From Apostichopus japonicus (taxonomy: Eukaryota; Echinodermata; Holothuroidea; Aspidochirotida; Stichopodidae), in assembly GCF_037975245.1 (NCBI RefSeq), contig NC_092568.1, forward strand, positions 40,416,631-40,480,630: a stretch of 64,000 nt of DNA. Reading direction: 5' to 3'. A program made the position numbers and the translations under genes. Of the stretch, positions 35,301-47,700 are shown piece by piece (within the stretch, counting starts at the first letter, position 1; every line of letters starts with the position of its first letter). Under the pieces are notes generated by a model. The model worked only from the letters and a program-made list of their open reading frames with translations. It was not told the origin of the DNA and searched no databases.

Positions 35301-38300
35301 TCGAATTTCATAATTTTCAGCCACTTGATTAACAAATGCAAGTGCTTAAAAGCTCTACTGAATAAAGTCAAGTTCAAATTGGCCATTTCCTTGAATTTCA
35401 ACACACATTGTTTACCGAACAGGCGGTTGAGAGCAGCCCAATTAATATTTGCCGATAATATGCAGTAATGCAGGGCTTATTTCAGGAATCATAGCGATTC
35501 TTTGACATATGATTGTCAACTGACTTACAACTGGTTTATGTACTAAACGTCTACTGGCAGAACATTTATCTACGGGCAAATCCAGTGGCATTAAGCCAGT
35601 AAATATAGCCCGACTTTCTAAGGCCCAAAGTTTACAGTAGCCTTGCTTGGTTGTGAAAGTGATCAGGAATCTAGTACTAAAATAAATATTTCTGAAATGA
35701 TTTTGATATCAAGTTCAGCCTATAAGTTACAATTGTGTTAATGTCTTGATAGCAGGACATCTTGAGGTGATGTAACCATACAGTGTACTGCTTGGCGTGT
35801 AGATAATATCTCTTAGTACTGATGCAACAGTTCCCAATGCTGCAAGTTTAAACCTAAATCAAGTTAGTTTGATCTTCCATGGAAATCTTGTAAGTGGGTC
35901 TGTACATGTACATTGGACAATTATGGGAAAATTAGTAACTAACAATTGAAAGCATTTGCAATGTGTTTTTGTAACAGTAGTGTTTGCTTCTTTTAGTCTG
36001 TATATGGTTTTACCTCATCCTGCTATGTTTCTCTCTCTCTTTAGAATAAACCTGTCTATGGGGCTTACGTCGAGGTCAGAGCTAGACAAATTGAAATCTA
36101 TTCTGCCAAATTTCTCATAAGAGCACAGTTCTCAGGGTTGAGGTAATAGTTTTAGTATTCATTTCCAGTTTGTGTTTTGTTCAAGTTTGGTATGCAAAAT
36201 TAATGATTTTTAATCATTTCATTGTCTTTTGTTGTTTTGTGTGGGGAAAGTTGAAGGAATACTAGCAATTTCGTTTTTACTCTCTTTTCTTCATTGATGT
36301 AGTGAAATACTTGTGCTTTGTGTCATTGTCATTTGTGGCATAAACATACTTATTTAATGTTACCACTGTTGTGTGTGCCTTCCAATCATCCTTCTCAACA
36401 CTAAGTGAATACTACTATTATAATTTGGCATTCTTTCTCCTTTTTTGACCTACTGCTCCCCAAAGGCGTATAAATCAGGTTACCCTAGGAAGAGTAATTC
36501 ACTTACTTGTCAAAAGGGAATTAAAGTCATTGCCCACTGGATGTACAAGCCCCTATGTATATATACTAAACCATTCAGCACTATAGTAGTGACATTCCCA
36601 GAGCTCCCAACTGACCCGCAATTCGTGGGTCGGACCCGCATTCTAACACCCAAACCCGCTGACCCGCGCAAGCATCCGAAAAACCCGCATTGTAATTGTC
36701 AAGTATACATAAAAAAAATTGCATCAAATTTTGACTTAGCAAACATCATTTCTCTAGCATTTAGCATAATAGAGTATAAAACCTCCTTTACAGCATCATT
36801 TGAACCTCAAATTAGCCTATATTTCTTTTCATTGGGGCGAGCAGCAAACATTTTCATGCCACGGGAAAGAATGAATTATCACCTACTATTCAATTTATTG
36901 ATGTTACACACAAAAAAATGCATATTTCCCAGAAAATTTTGGGTGACAAAAGCCTTTCTAAGTGCCGCCATTTTACATTTAGGCATCACCAGGATTCCAA
37001 AAAAAGGGGAGGGGGACACCCCTCCCTTTATGCCTCTCCCCCAGGACGGCGAATCGTGGCATGGACCAGCATTTGCCTTCTCAAGAGTTGGGAGCTATGC
37101 ATTCCCTACCAACTATTTTGTTCTAGAAGTGATAGCAAAGGAATTATTAATTGGAGAAAGGTTTAATAGTTGTGACTTCAGGAGTGCAAGTCCTCTGTTC
37201 TTCTAATTGAATCATTGAGCAAGTGGTGTTCAACCCTTCACCATTCCTTTTCCATGAACAGAATGTCATGAAATTAGCTGGCCACTGTTGTGCATACTTA
37301 ATAGGTTAGACCTACTGTACTGTAGTTACCCATTTGGTACCCCATTTGGTAAAGAAATTTCAGTAAGGGAATATGGACTGTCTTGAGCAAGTAATAACAA
37401 AGCTGTTTAAAAGAAGGAAGCTGAACAAAATATTTTTAAAAAGATACAAATGGGCTTTGAATTTCTTGTAATAATCAGGGATGTGCCCACGCTGGGCTGC
37501 CCCGCCCCTGCAGCACTAAAAATTACCGCCCAGCACTGTCTTAAAAAATTGTGAATCCCGCCCAGCACTATTTTCATCTAAAATCCCGACATTTCTAACA
37601 TTATATTCAACATGAATTGGGCCTAGCCTATGCCAAAATCATACAGACTAATAATGCATCAGTTACGCATGCGAGAAACATTACTTCCAGCTCTCAATCG
37701 GTCCCTTGTAAAATCTCTTTGAAACAAACTAATAACTTTTACCTGGTACGTAATATATTTCACTAAAAATATTAAAAAATGTAAATTGTTAGCAAACCTA
37801 GTACTTGTGTATGTGCTTAAAAAGCTACACAAGTGCCAGCATTTGGCATCTGAGCACCTTAAAAAATACCCCAGGACAGCGATTAGTATACCTGGCACTC
37901 AGGAAATCCTGGGCACATCCCTGAATAATATATAGAGTTAAGAGAACCGTGTATGGTACGTGCTGGTGAATTAAATCATTAACAACATGAATCAATTACT
38001 GGCAGAAAGGAATTAAAAACAGTTGATGAGAAAAATTAAATACTACGACAATGTTTCAGACAGCACAGAAGTGACTAGCCAAATTGATTCTGGAGAAAGT
38101 TACACTGAATTAAGCTATGTAAAGATAAGTAATTATTATTCTTCTGATTCTTAGCCTTCATTTTCCATTCATTTTGCCCTATATATCTCTAAATATTAAT
38201 GATTTATTTGATGTTTTTACATTTTGCCTGTTCCATCTTCATCTTGGCAGGTATCTCATGTTTTACTGGCCTTTATCTTCATCTTTTCTGGGGGTCTGTT

Positions 38301-39802
38301 TCAATTTCATCATCTGGTCAGTGATAACCTTCCTCTCCTGGGATCAGATGTGGTCATATCTCTTTAAGGACACTGCTAAGGGAACAGGAGATCATTGGAA
38401 GGCCCCAGAGGATGGTGGAGGTTATCTCGACCCTTTTCAGATACCGGAGAGAGAAGAGAGGAGAGTGAGCAAGGGAGACGAGAGAAGAGGTTGGTACTAG
38501 CCTTTACGGTGTTGATAAACTTGATTAAGGTTGTATCAAATTTGGAGAACCTGTTCCAGAATGTCACTGCCACATGCAGAGGAAAGGTACCCTTCCAAAG
38601 AGCAGATGTATGAAAAGAATGCTGAACATATAAGAAAAAGAGTTTGCACAGTCTTGTTAAATCAACTGATAAGGTCTGCAACATTGCTTCTCTCGCCATC
38701 AGACACAGTTGACTAGAAAGTATTTTGTTGGTTTTGTTATCTTAAATGTGACAAAATGTGTTTAAAATCTTGAGAAATTCTGTTGCTTTTAACAGCAGAC
38801 TTGTGACACTTGTGACTTGTAACACTTATGACCCATGGGAAGGAAAACTCCATAAACCTGGGATTGAACTTAGTGAGAACCAGAATATGGTTATCACCAT
38901 AACCAACTCCCATTTGTAATGTATGTGTTCCCTCTGGGAATTTTTCTTAGATGAGGCCAAGACCTTATTCATATCTATGTTGATATAGCTTTGCACTGAT
39001 CTCACCACCAGCAAGCTTCTTGTAGGAAACTATCAACTCTTAATTAATGCCCTTCGTGGTGGTTAATGACAGGCACTCACTCAAGAGTCAAATGTATCAT
39101 TAATTGTAATCCTTGGATACTATCTTGTTCACAGGTTTGTTTTCTTTTAAAGTGGTCTTGCTTTTTCATTTAGTAATTAGTAATCTCACCATCACTATAC
39201 TTCAGGCTGCCTAGCAAATAACAAAATGAAGCCACAATGACATGCAACTCACATGTTCCATCTCTTGACTGACAGCCTTGTCAATAGAATAAGCATGCCA
39301 CGTTATTCACCAGGCAGCCACAAAAGTGAGCTGTAGTACCCTTGCTCTTTATCCAACTGCTTGGCAACACAATGTGACAAATGTTAGCAAGTTTTGGTTG
39401 TATTTCTAATATGTTTTATCATCATCCTTGGTTACAACCGTTGTGAAGGCATTCTCACTTCACTTCTGTGTTATATCTCCAGACTTACTACAAGATCTAA
39501 AATCGTCCAAGGCCGGCCAGCAGAGAACATGGGCCTCTGGTCGGATTGACATCTCGTACAGCGATGACGATTCAGATGACGACATCTTGCTCTGCACGGA
39601 TCTCTCGGGTACTAACAGAAGAAGAGACCCCGGGAAGATCTCTGAAGCTAATATTAAGAGTGGATCAAGTGACAGCTTTGAGACCATCGAGGACAGCAGA
39701 GATGATCCGGTTACCTTGGAGACAAGTGATCAGGCAAAGGGAGCAGAAGGCAATCCTCCTGGAGCCAGATTCAGACAAGGAGCAAAGTCATCCGTGGACT
39801 GA
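29394..39802 (+). CDS. BSCL2: Seipin, ER membrane lipid-droplet biogenesis protein, eight exons
   Basis: Exons: 29394-29560, 30748-30832, 31491-31566, 31966-32033, 33005-33139, 36045-36142, 38251-38489 and 39483-39802. All junctions are GT-AG with consistent phase, giving 395 residues, close to human seipin (398). An in-frame TGA upstream supports the ATG at 29394. TM1 is at about residues 12-42 and ends in FYYVYMP, a seipin hallmark; TM2 is at about 217-239 after GLRYLMFYWPLSS. Between them is the ER-luminal beta-sandwich domain with its hydrophobic helix (LLYSPLFLFGY, about 148-158). Asn73 in SNIT matches the conserved glycosylation site whose loss in human seipin causes motor neuron disease. 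The cytosolic tail is acidic and Ser-rich, as in animals. By family knowledge seipin forms ring oligomers at ER-lipid droplet contacts and supports triglyceride packaging. The exon 7 donor (AG|GTTGGT) is the weakest junction. Introns carry several transposon insertions but no exon is broken. Confidence 0.93.
29838..30192 (+). mobile_element. TA-flanked MITE, copy 1, in seipin intron 1
   Basis: This 355-bp element starts AAGGCATTGAAGACTC. Its other end, read in reverse, is AAGGGTGTGAAGAGTCGCGC, forming imperfect terminal inverted repeats. TA lies directly outside both ends, as expected for Tc1/mariner-type insertion. A reverse-complement copy of the whole element is at 45958-46311. No coding capacity. 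Confidence 0.8.
31066..31085 (+). repeat. G homopolymer tract
   Basis: A run of about 16 G in seipin intron 2. It is simple low-complexity sequence. Confidence 0.6.
33131..33360 (+). repeat. 115-bp tandem duplication spanning the seipin exon 5 splice donor
   Basis: The end of exon 5 and the start of intron 5 (GATCATCCG|GTATGGCCGCTGA) recur 115 bases downstream as GATAATCTG|GTATGACTGCTGA at 33246. A shared tail (TTTGGTTTTCTTGCAATT ... TTACATTTAGGGTGGCCAG) follows both. The copy creates a second possible donor at 33255. Using it would add an intron-derived segment, so the first donor is preferred. Confidence 0.7.
33403..34199 (+). repeat. Minisatellite, about 31-bp unit, in seipin intron 5
   Basis: About 25 copies of AGGGATATGCAGACAACTGG plus TATACACTAGT or TATATACACAAGT. 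Variants with TATGTAGACACTGG are interspersed. The array resumes briefly at 34931-34985 after an insertion. Confidence 0.9.
34200..34930. mobile_element. hAT-like insertion inside the minisatellite
   Basis: This 731-bp block starts TAAGGGTGTGACCGTTTAAA and contains several AACCGTTTAA and CGATAATT palindromes near its ends. It separates two parts of one minisatellite, and ACTGGTAT stands on both sides (34192-34199 and 34931-34938), as an 8-bp hAT duplication would. Because the host array itself repeats, the duplication is suggestive rather than proven. No open frame with transposase features. Confidence 0.65.
35255..35650 (+). repeat. Diverged dispersed repeat, copy 1 (seipin intron 5)
   Basis: It shares ordered blocks with 41640-41980 on the same strand: TTAATATTTGC...GCAGTAAT, GCTTA, GATTCTTT, GTCTACTGGCAGAA, and a tail reading AGTA-ATAGCC. 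The copies are old and heavily mutated, and the family is unknown. Confidence 0.5.
36600..37098. mobile_element. Non-autonomous hAT-like element in seipin intron 6
   Basis: The ends AGAGCTCCCAACT and, in reverse, ATAGCTCCCAACT form terminal inverted repeats. The flanks ACATTCCC (36592-36599) and GCATTCCC (37099-37106) match at seven of eight bases, like an 8-bp target duplication. Sub-terminal GACCCGC repeats are typical of the group. The long open frame crossing this region is accidental. Confidence 0.65.
37476..37923. mobile_element. Second non-autonomous inverted-repeat element in seipin intron 6
   Basis: CAGGGATGTGCCCA at 37476 is perfectly inverted at 37910-37923 (TGGGCACATCCCTG). AATAAT flanks both ends. 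The CAGGG terminus fits the hAT group, although a 6-bp flank is short for it. The interior contains two CGCCCAGCACT repeats. Confidence 0.7.
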
Positions 39803-40580
39803 TTTGTTTTTTATTGACGAATGCTTCTTCATATGGGAGATTACAGTTGAGATTCGATGGCTGCCAAGATCAGCATCACATTAGAGGTAAAGTGTGAGGA
39901 GTTGGACCAAGAGAATTGCAATGTTTACTGAACAATAATTCTCAGGGCAAAAGTGTTCGGTATTTCGTTTTGTCAGGTGTGTTGTATGTGTGCTGTCTGT
40001 TGGTACATTGCTAATATTTCCACTGTGTCGTGACCAGGATATTTTTAAAGATAAAATCCGAAATTTGATGGTAAGAACTTGACTGAAACCTGCTTTTTGT
40101 TGTTTGGTTGTAGCTTTGTGTCAGTCTGAGATGTAATAGTTACCCATAACTGGACACCGCTTAACCTAATTCAGAGACCTATGGGGTCACAACCATCCAT
40201 GTAGCTGCTCCTAATGAAAGAGTGGCTATTAACCTGTTAACACAATATAGACCATCGAGTCTCATAAATTAATTGTAATGTTGTCTTGTTTCTTTGTTAA
40301 GCATTTAACGTTTGAGCCCATTTTCATCATGCCTTAACTAACAGTTGTATTAAGGTACCTGTTTCTTTCCTACAATGCTTGCTCTACCAGTTTCTTTCGT
40401 GTATTGCTGGAGTATGGAATCACATCATTGTATATCATAAATTTTAGTGCATACTGCATCGAATGTTATATGCTAAGTTTTGCACACTGAATTTACTCAA
40501 TACGCAAACAACTAGTCCTTGTGGGACATAGTTTTTTCAGATTGCTGGTAATAAAGGGCTAAAAGTATAAAAACATTCCA
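39803..40580 (+). other. Probable seipin 3' untranslated region
   Basis: AT-rich sequence with no coding features lies between the stop codon and the first good AATAAA. Where the transcript really ends is not known from sequence alone. Confidence 0.4.
40550..40555 (+). promoter_or_regulatory. Candidate polyadenylation signal for seipin
   Basis: AATAAA in the right orientation, about 750 bases after the stop. A second AATAAA lies near 40673, so the choice is tentative. Confidence 0.35.
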
Positions 40581-41129
40581 GAATATTTAACCATGTGAGC
40601 AACTGGGCGTAGTTGACAGATCTTGGTCCCGGAGTCTGAGTATAGTTACGGCCGAGTTTGAACCAGGTCAGGAATAAAGTGGACTTTGGTCAAGATTCAG
40701 CTGTAGTTGCTCTTAGTGGAAGAGTGAGTAGTGACCTATGAACCCAAAGTACAAATGTAATGCATTGTTTTGTACAATTTGAAAGCCCTTGTGATCAATT
40801 TAAAAGTTTTGTCCATCTGATTTTGTTGGAATTAAGTAACAAATGACATTTGCAGGTTCTTATGTTTTTTTATTAACTGCCATCAATCATATCACCAGTT
40901 TGCAACTTGTAACATGACTAAAATAGTAGAGTTATTATCCTACTTAAAATGTACTTTTCCAGCATGTTATGGCAACCTCAATTTTCTTTCTTCGTAACAT
41001 TTAAAAAAAAATATACACCAGTGTGTTCTTTATGTGCAATTGACCAAAGTTGAAGTTAACACATTCTTCAATGGATTCACAGTATTGTAAAAGCAGTGTT
41101 AGGATCACTTTAAATATTTCTTTCTTTTG

Positions 41130-41345
41130 TAGCTTTTAAGATCATATATTCTAATCAGTAGGCTCTTTTGCAGTCCATGTTGATGCTGTACAATGTTGTC
41201 ATTGAGAGTGGGTGGGATGGGAGGTTGATTGAGAGGACCTTCTGTAGCTATTAAGATCATTCATTCTGTCCAGTAGGGTCTTGTGTGGTCCATGTTGATG
41301 CTGTAATGTTTTCATTGCGAGCCAGTGGGAGTTTGATTGAGATTC
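41130..41345 (+). repeat. Tandem duplication, about 115-bp unit
   Basis: GTAGCTTTTAAGATCAT at 41130 recurs as GTAGCTATTAAGATCAT at 41245. Both copies continue through GTCCATGTTGATGCTGTA to GTTGATTGAGA or GTTTGATTGAGA. Confidence 0.7.
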
Positions 41346-41639
41346 AGAGGCAAACTTTGAAAACTTGTTTCCCCTAATCTTTTCACATTCACAAATGGGT
41401 CATGCCAGTCATGGTAGATTTATCAGTTTAGTTCTTACTTTATCTAGAATGAACAGGTCAGATAAGTACTTAAATTTTATCTTATAGCAAAACATATCAT
41501 TAGAAGGTTGAAGAAAGTTTACTTGATGCTTTCCATTGATTTTAAAGTAAAAACAAAACAAACGCAAAACCAAAAAAATATAAAGAAAAATGGAAATATG
41601 TATTTCTAATTTTGCAAGTCAAGTAAAAGTTGAGGTCTC

Positions 41640-41980
41640 AAAGCTACGAAACATTACATATAGTATTAGGCCTAGAATTTCCTAATTTCATCAAGCTACT
41701 GTAACAAAAGCTAGCAGGAATTACAGCTCACATTTGTCACTCAACAGGTTTATGGAAGCAGTTCAATAATATTTGCTGACAATAAGCAGTAATACATGGC
41801 TTACGTTAGGCACAGAAGTCATGCTGATTCTTTCACTCACGATTTTTACCCCATGTATGAACTTGTTTTTGTTCTTAATTTGTCTACTGGCAGAAAATCT
41901 CCAGAGCCTTTTGTTTATCTACTGGCAAAACAGTAAAATCCACTTAGCAAGTACATAGCCTGAATTTCGAGGTCTGTATA
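41640..41980 (+). repeat. Diverged dispersed repeat, copy 2
   Basis: Counterpart of 35255-35650 on the same strand, with the same order of conserved blocks around GTCTACTGGCAGAA. Confidence 0.5.
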
Positions 41981-44708
41981 TGATGCTTACTGACATAACC
42001 AATATCACAGAAGGACATTGTTACATCGTGGATGGTGATGAGGGTACTCTAAAGATATCGGACACATGATGAAGTGAAAATGACTTTAATTCTCCTTATT
42101 GCTGAATGTACTGAATGTATACGTCATATCATTAATTCAAGAACTTACAGAGGGAAGGGAGTAGATACGTCATCTAATTAAATCAGGATAGATTAAAATA
42201 GGAATGACAAGTGAAATATTTCATATCCATATCGTGCTGTGTGCATGTCAGTAAATCAACAATGGAGATCTAACTGGAAAGTTATCAAATTGGAAAGCTG
42301 CATTAATATTTTACGAAAAGTGTCTTTTCAAAGTTTGATGACAGCAAATTAATCGCCCACCAAATAACAATTTTTCTAACTTTCAGATAGCTACTGGTGT
42401 TTATTTTATTACTTATCATTATCATAATTTTATATATTTTTTTATACCAGGAGGCGGTGTTGACTGAACAGTTTCTGTTTCTGATGCACTCAGTTATTTG
42501 GATGTCTACAACTGTCAACAGGAAATGAGAATATGATTTCAAATGTTTTACAATATTAATTACATGTAGACATCTCTGACATTTTTTAAGTGCAATGAAT
42601 ATATTATTATGATTGTAAGCTTTTGCAGAATTAAAAGTTAGCTTTAACATCAAAATATCTGGACTTTTCCTTTTTTTAGTGCTGTTTATAATTTTTACTT
42701 TTGTGTTGCTCAATTAGTGCTCCCTACAAAAAGTCACTTTTCAAAGAATACCAAAATAAATCCAAGTAAATGAAGAATGGAGGTCACCTCTGGGTTACTG
42801 CACCACCAAGATCGCAGGTTTGAATCCCATTTCTAGCGGTATATTTCTTTGCTATTTTCCAGAGCTCAAAAACTAGCAGAATATTAACGGTTCACACAAA
42901 TTATCAACTCCAAACATCTTAAATGGCCAAGCTAACCAGCTAATATATTTGAACAACAATAAGTCGTATGTAATGACACAAATTCTAACAAGGAATGAAT
43001 TGGAATAAATTATTTGATCAATGTCTTCTCTTTAATGATTATTCTTCTTTGGGAGTGGTAAATTAGAACTCAATTTAGATCTTTAGAAATTTTTTCCTAA
43101 ATAAAATGTATAAAGGGATATTTCAAGTGGCAAATAAATGTAACACTTATCTTGAAAAGAAAAATATTTCCCCCTATTAGCTGAAAACTTGTTTCTCGAT
43201 ACCTTGTTCATCATCTGGTTGATTGAATGTAACTTATTTTGACTGGCTAAACCCTCGATACCAGGGAGTGATATCACACAAGGTAGGGTGTGATGTCATC
43301 ACCAAAACTTGATTACCCCTTTATCATAAGCTTGTTGATTTATCCCTAAACTGTCATACCTTTGGGAGATTTGCTTGGCAGTCAGTGCTCTAAGATTGTT
43401 AAAACTTAACCAAAACACAGCTTTTCTGTAGAAACGCTTTTACCTCTACAAATGAGTAAAATATTGTGAAGCCCCCCCAAAAAATTAGCTGAATTGCCAT
43501 GCTGGCGCCACTCACTGTTGTTGCCAGATGCAAAATTAAAATATCACCAAATTGGAGCAATTCATATCTTCACCATACAAAAATGATATGAGGAATTGAG
43601 GTTGTAATTTCAACTACGGATGCAGAACATTTTCAACAGTCTTAGTTTGCAATCAACTTGTCACAGAAATATCTTTTTAAGTTTTATGTGAAAATAGACA
43701 AATTTTCAACATGGCTTGCCATTGTTCTAGATTAATAATTGTATTTTTGTATCTTAAATTAAACTCAATGTAATGAACCAAGAGAAAAATAGCAGTTTCA
43801 AGTACCACAATTTTTGTTGTTGTTGTTAATATGTTGGAGTAATATCTGGCTGATGTATAGGCCCTAGCAGGATACAACATATTCAGCCTTATGACTTATA
43901 TAATCTCAACGTATATTAGCATTTAAGAAAGGCTGACCTAATGTACAAGGGGGACACTGTGTAGGTGTGTGCTACATATACTAACTATCAGCTGTTTTCA
44001 ATATTTATAGAGCTGCACATGATATTCAGGCTCAAATAATCACTGTTGTATGTTGTTGTTGAATAAGGTTATACAAACCTTCCACTGAGAGAAGAAATAC
44101 TGTAGCAATGTCTGTCATATATGGTATCATTTCTTGTTCTGTTTCCGTGGATAATTACTGCAATTTCTTTTCTGAGTACAGAGGAGGGATTGATCAATCA
44201 GAACTGATCATTCAACAAAGGTATTTAACAAAATGGAATCATGATTTACAGAAGCTGAAACCAGTGAATGAAATCTATATTCCCACCTAAATAGTTTGAA
44301 ACTCAGAGCTAATTTTAGCAGACTCTTACAGTTCTTAGAAAATGGGCTATCAGAAATGTACGAGGGAAGAAAACAACATCAGTCTTTTGCCACAAAGTAA
44401 ACTGCTTAGTGGTCAACTGAAGTCCATGAGGAATTGATGGCACAACTCCAGTGCAGAGTCTATATAGATAAAGTACAAATCTAATGTAACGTTTACATCA
44501 AGTCTGAGAGAATCCACTTTTTTTAGGGTGTTTGGCCACCTGGGCACCATCACAAAAGTAGCAGAATTGTGTGATCTTTCAGAAAAAGTTCTTCAAATGC
44601 CAATGATTGAAAGCCTGACCACAAAAGAGTAGCACAGCGACAAGATGTGATCTTAGGCGCATCCCCACACAAGAACTCTTGGAAAGCAATCTATGACATC
44701 CTTCTGAA
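41981..44708. other. Intergenic region between the convergent seipin and PIGF genes
   Basis: AT-rich, with no convincing coding region. A tRNA-promoter-like string (AGGTTTGAATCCC) near 42818 could be the B box of a decayed SINE, but I could not place an A box or an end. The PIGF 3' untranslated region should lie in the last few hundred bases. Confidence 0.4.
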
Positions 44709-47700
44709 CTATCTGAATTGTGGCTTGTTTCCTTCAGTCATGTGATACAACAGGTGACAAATCGAGAGCAGAATGCCAGCTGTATGTCCTACTAATGCAC
44801 CAATACATACTGTAATCGGCCATTCCTGAAAGAAAGAAAAAATAAATACATACCAGTAACAGTATGTTCATGTGCGTATTGGGTCCATTGTGAAAATAAA
44901 AAGCATTTTTCAATGTAATATTAAAATTGAAGTAACTCCCCAAAATGGTTATTTTAATTTACAATTTATCTACTACAGTTCCAGAATTGCAACAGTTGGT
45001 TGGAAATTATCAAAGTTGCAAAGTGGACTCAGGTAGTAAACTGATTTTCAAAAGTGATGTGACCTTGTGACTTGTCAAGTATTTCCAGTTGTCGTGACAA
45101 CCATTGTCAGGAAAATTGATATTGAAGTGACAACTGACTGAGGAAGGTAACATGACCAGAGTTCTATTGTCTGAACTATCCAAACTTTAAGCCTCATTTT
45201 ATTTTTGTTTTTCTTCTACATATGAGTGGGTAGTAATGCAATCAATGACGATGTAAATATGTGCTCGAAAAGTTTGGCCCATTTGTAGGGATTGAGCGAA
45301 GGAAAAAGGTCAAACCAAAGTGGGAGTACGCATTTTTTTTACCTTTTTGGCTCCCCACAGCTCCTTTTGTTGCATGGTTTGACACCCCGCAAAAATTTTC
45401 CAACCTGTTTCCAACTGTTTCTTTATGATCTGTGCAGAATTGTGCTCATAATCACAAACAGGTGCATTCAATATATCAGAAAATGTTTTTTTTTCCACCT
45501 ATTGTGTGGCAATTTAAAAGCTTTATGAGGGTTCGCTACTGGGGAGCATTAATATGCCACTGCACATGTTCTTTGCCAACCAAACCAACGTTTTAGCTGT
45601 CATTTGTTTCACCCTATCTCTCCCCCTGGGTGTCACCACACTGACACCCTAATCACTACAGGCTTTACACCAATACAACTTTCCCATCAAAATGTAATTG
45701 GGATGGATATGCAGTCAGATGTATTGACCCTTCTCTTCACAACCATAAATAACGCTTTAAGCTCTCTCATATGTGACACAGTCACTATGTCAAGCACCAT
45801 TTACAATAAGTCCGTCACAGAATAACATTTCCGCAGCAGAGTGAGCCGTTTGAAGGACACTGCTAAATCAGGGATCTGTTCATTAATTGCTTCACTAACA
45901 GTAGTAGCCATGACTGTGATGAGTAATGTTGTAGGTATGTTTCTCAAAAGGGATTTAAAGGGTGTGAAGACTCGCGCACAAAGAAACGTCTTATGCCGGT
46001 AATCTGACCTAGTTTCGAATGAGGTGTAACAGAAGTGTTAGCCACCACCATCGATCCCAGAAAATACACACACCAGCTTGCTACCATCGGTAATTAGACA
46101 CTAGTGTACAGTCAATACATACAGCTACGGTCAATACCCACAACACAGTGTACAATGGACAATGGACATCTCAGGTCTAAAGATAACAAGGTGTCACGTT
46201 TCATTACTGTCTGCATTTTGTAGCGACAAGAAGTAAACTTCACTTGCAAGCAACGGAAAGTTAACTTTTTCAGAGCGCGGCACACGGTTTGGGTCGAGTC
46301 TTCAATGCCTTTAATGTGTGGAGGTCAAATCTCGCACATGAATCCAATTACTGTTTTTCACAACACCAAGCTCTGCGAATTGGCCAAAATTGTGGATATC
46401 ATTACATCACCATGATTGTATGATTATTTACTAAACAATAGTTCATAGTAATAGTTCAATGACTGTAGAGTTAGGGATTGTTTTTTTTAAATGGAATTTC
46501 ATAATGAGAATTTAAAGATTGGGGTTCTTCAAAATTCTGTACTTGAAGATAAACGTTAGTGACAAGAAAGAAAAAGTTTTTCATACCTGCCAAGGTCTCT
46601 CCCAGTCAAGGGGTATTGGAAATGCTCCTAACCAAGCACCAACATAAGAACAGACCACTATATAAAGTAAACACAACTCAGCAGCATTCTCTGGTCTAAA
46701 ATTTGAAAGAAATAATTAATGAGAAATATAGATTACGATTATTTATAGTGCACATTTAATGATAAGCAAAGCATCATACAGCTCCACAACAGACCACCAA
46801 AGTCTTTACATAGAAAATGGCAACACCTTCCCCTTATCAAAATACTAGCTAGAGTAGCCTACACCGAACAGAGATTGCAAAATTTCAACCATTCATAAAG
46901 AACCTTTTCTGTCTTCAACAATGCCACACACATTCTGAAAATTCAAATCCCATCCACTCAAAATATATCAATGATTTCATTCAATTAAGAGGGCCTGGAA
47001 AACACTTTTGAAACATTTCTCCAATTTATGGAATGACCTGTAGCTTTTCCTTTTGTCTGACTAGTGTATGCTTCCTCAAATTCACTGCAAGCAGTTATTT
47101 GTACAATGAGCTCACTAGATGACATGACAAAGTTTTATAACACTGCAGTGCTGGACCTGATACGGATAAGAGAATCTTCCTAAGTTAAACTCCTAAATGC
47201 ACAATCTGGTATCCCTCAAGAAGTCATAAAATATTCGGTACCAGAAGGTGGTTGGAAGCGACAAGACAGATGACATCCTGTAAAATAGCGTTTACGAAAC
47301 ATCTTTCAGTTCAAAAGTCGACTTACCTTCTCTCAAAGTATAATCTTGTCCAAGATTCAAAGTCTGTTCCGATGAATAAGAGGCAAGGTACTATTGATAA
47401 TGTTGTCAGCAAAAGAGAAAATAGGAATGTTTGTTCCACATTTCTATAAAAAGAAAAGAAAGGACACATTTAATAGAAATCTTCAGAGGTAAAGTGTAAA
47501 AGCGTTGGAATTCATGCTGAGACAATACAACATGTAAATCCTCTTCAAAACTCTCCCAAAACACATGTGCTACTGAATCAGACAGTGTGTGACCAATTGC
47601 AAATAAATGACAACAAGCTGATAATGGATTTTCCTCCCTCAATCCACAACACTGCATCTATACAATTGTACTCAATCATAATGGGTAATCAAAATTATTG

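Noticed and set aside
36445..37206. A 253-codon forward open frame
   Set aside because: It lies within seipin intron 6, runs straight across the inverted-repeat element at 36600-37098 and its flanks, and shows no domain or codon pattern of a gene.
42781..42840. tRNA-derived SINE suggested by AGGTTTGAATCCC
   Set aside because: Only a B-box-like string is present; no A box, tail or second copy could be identified.
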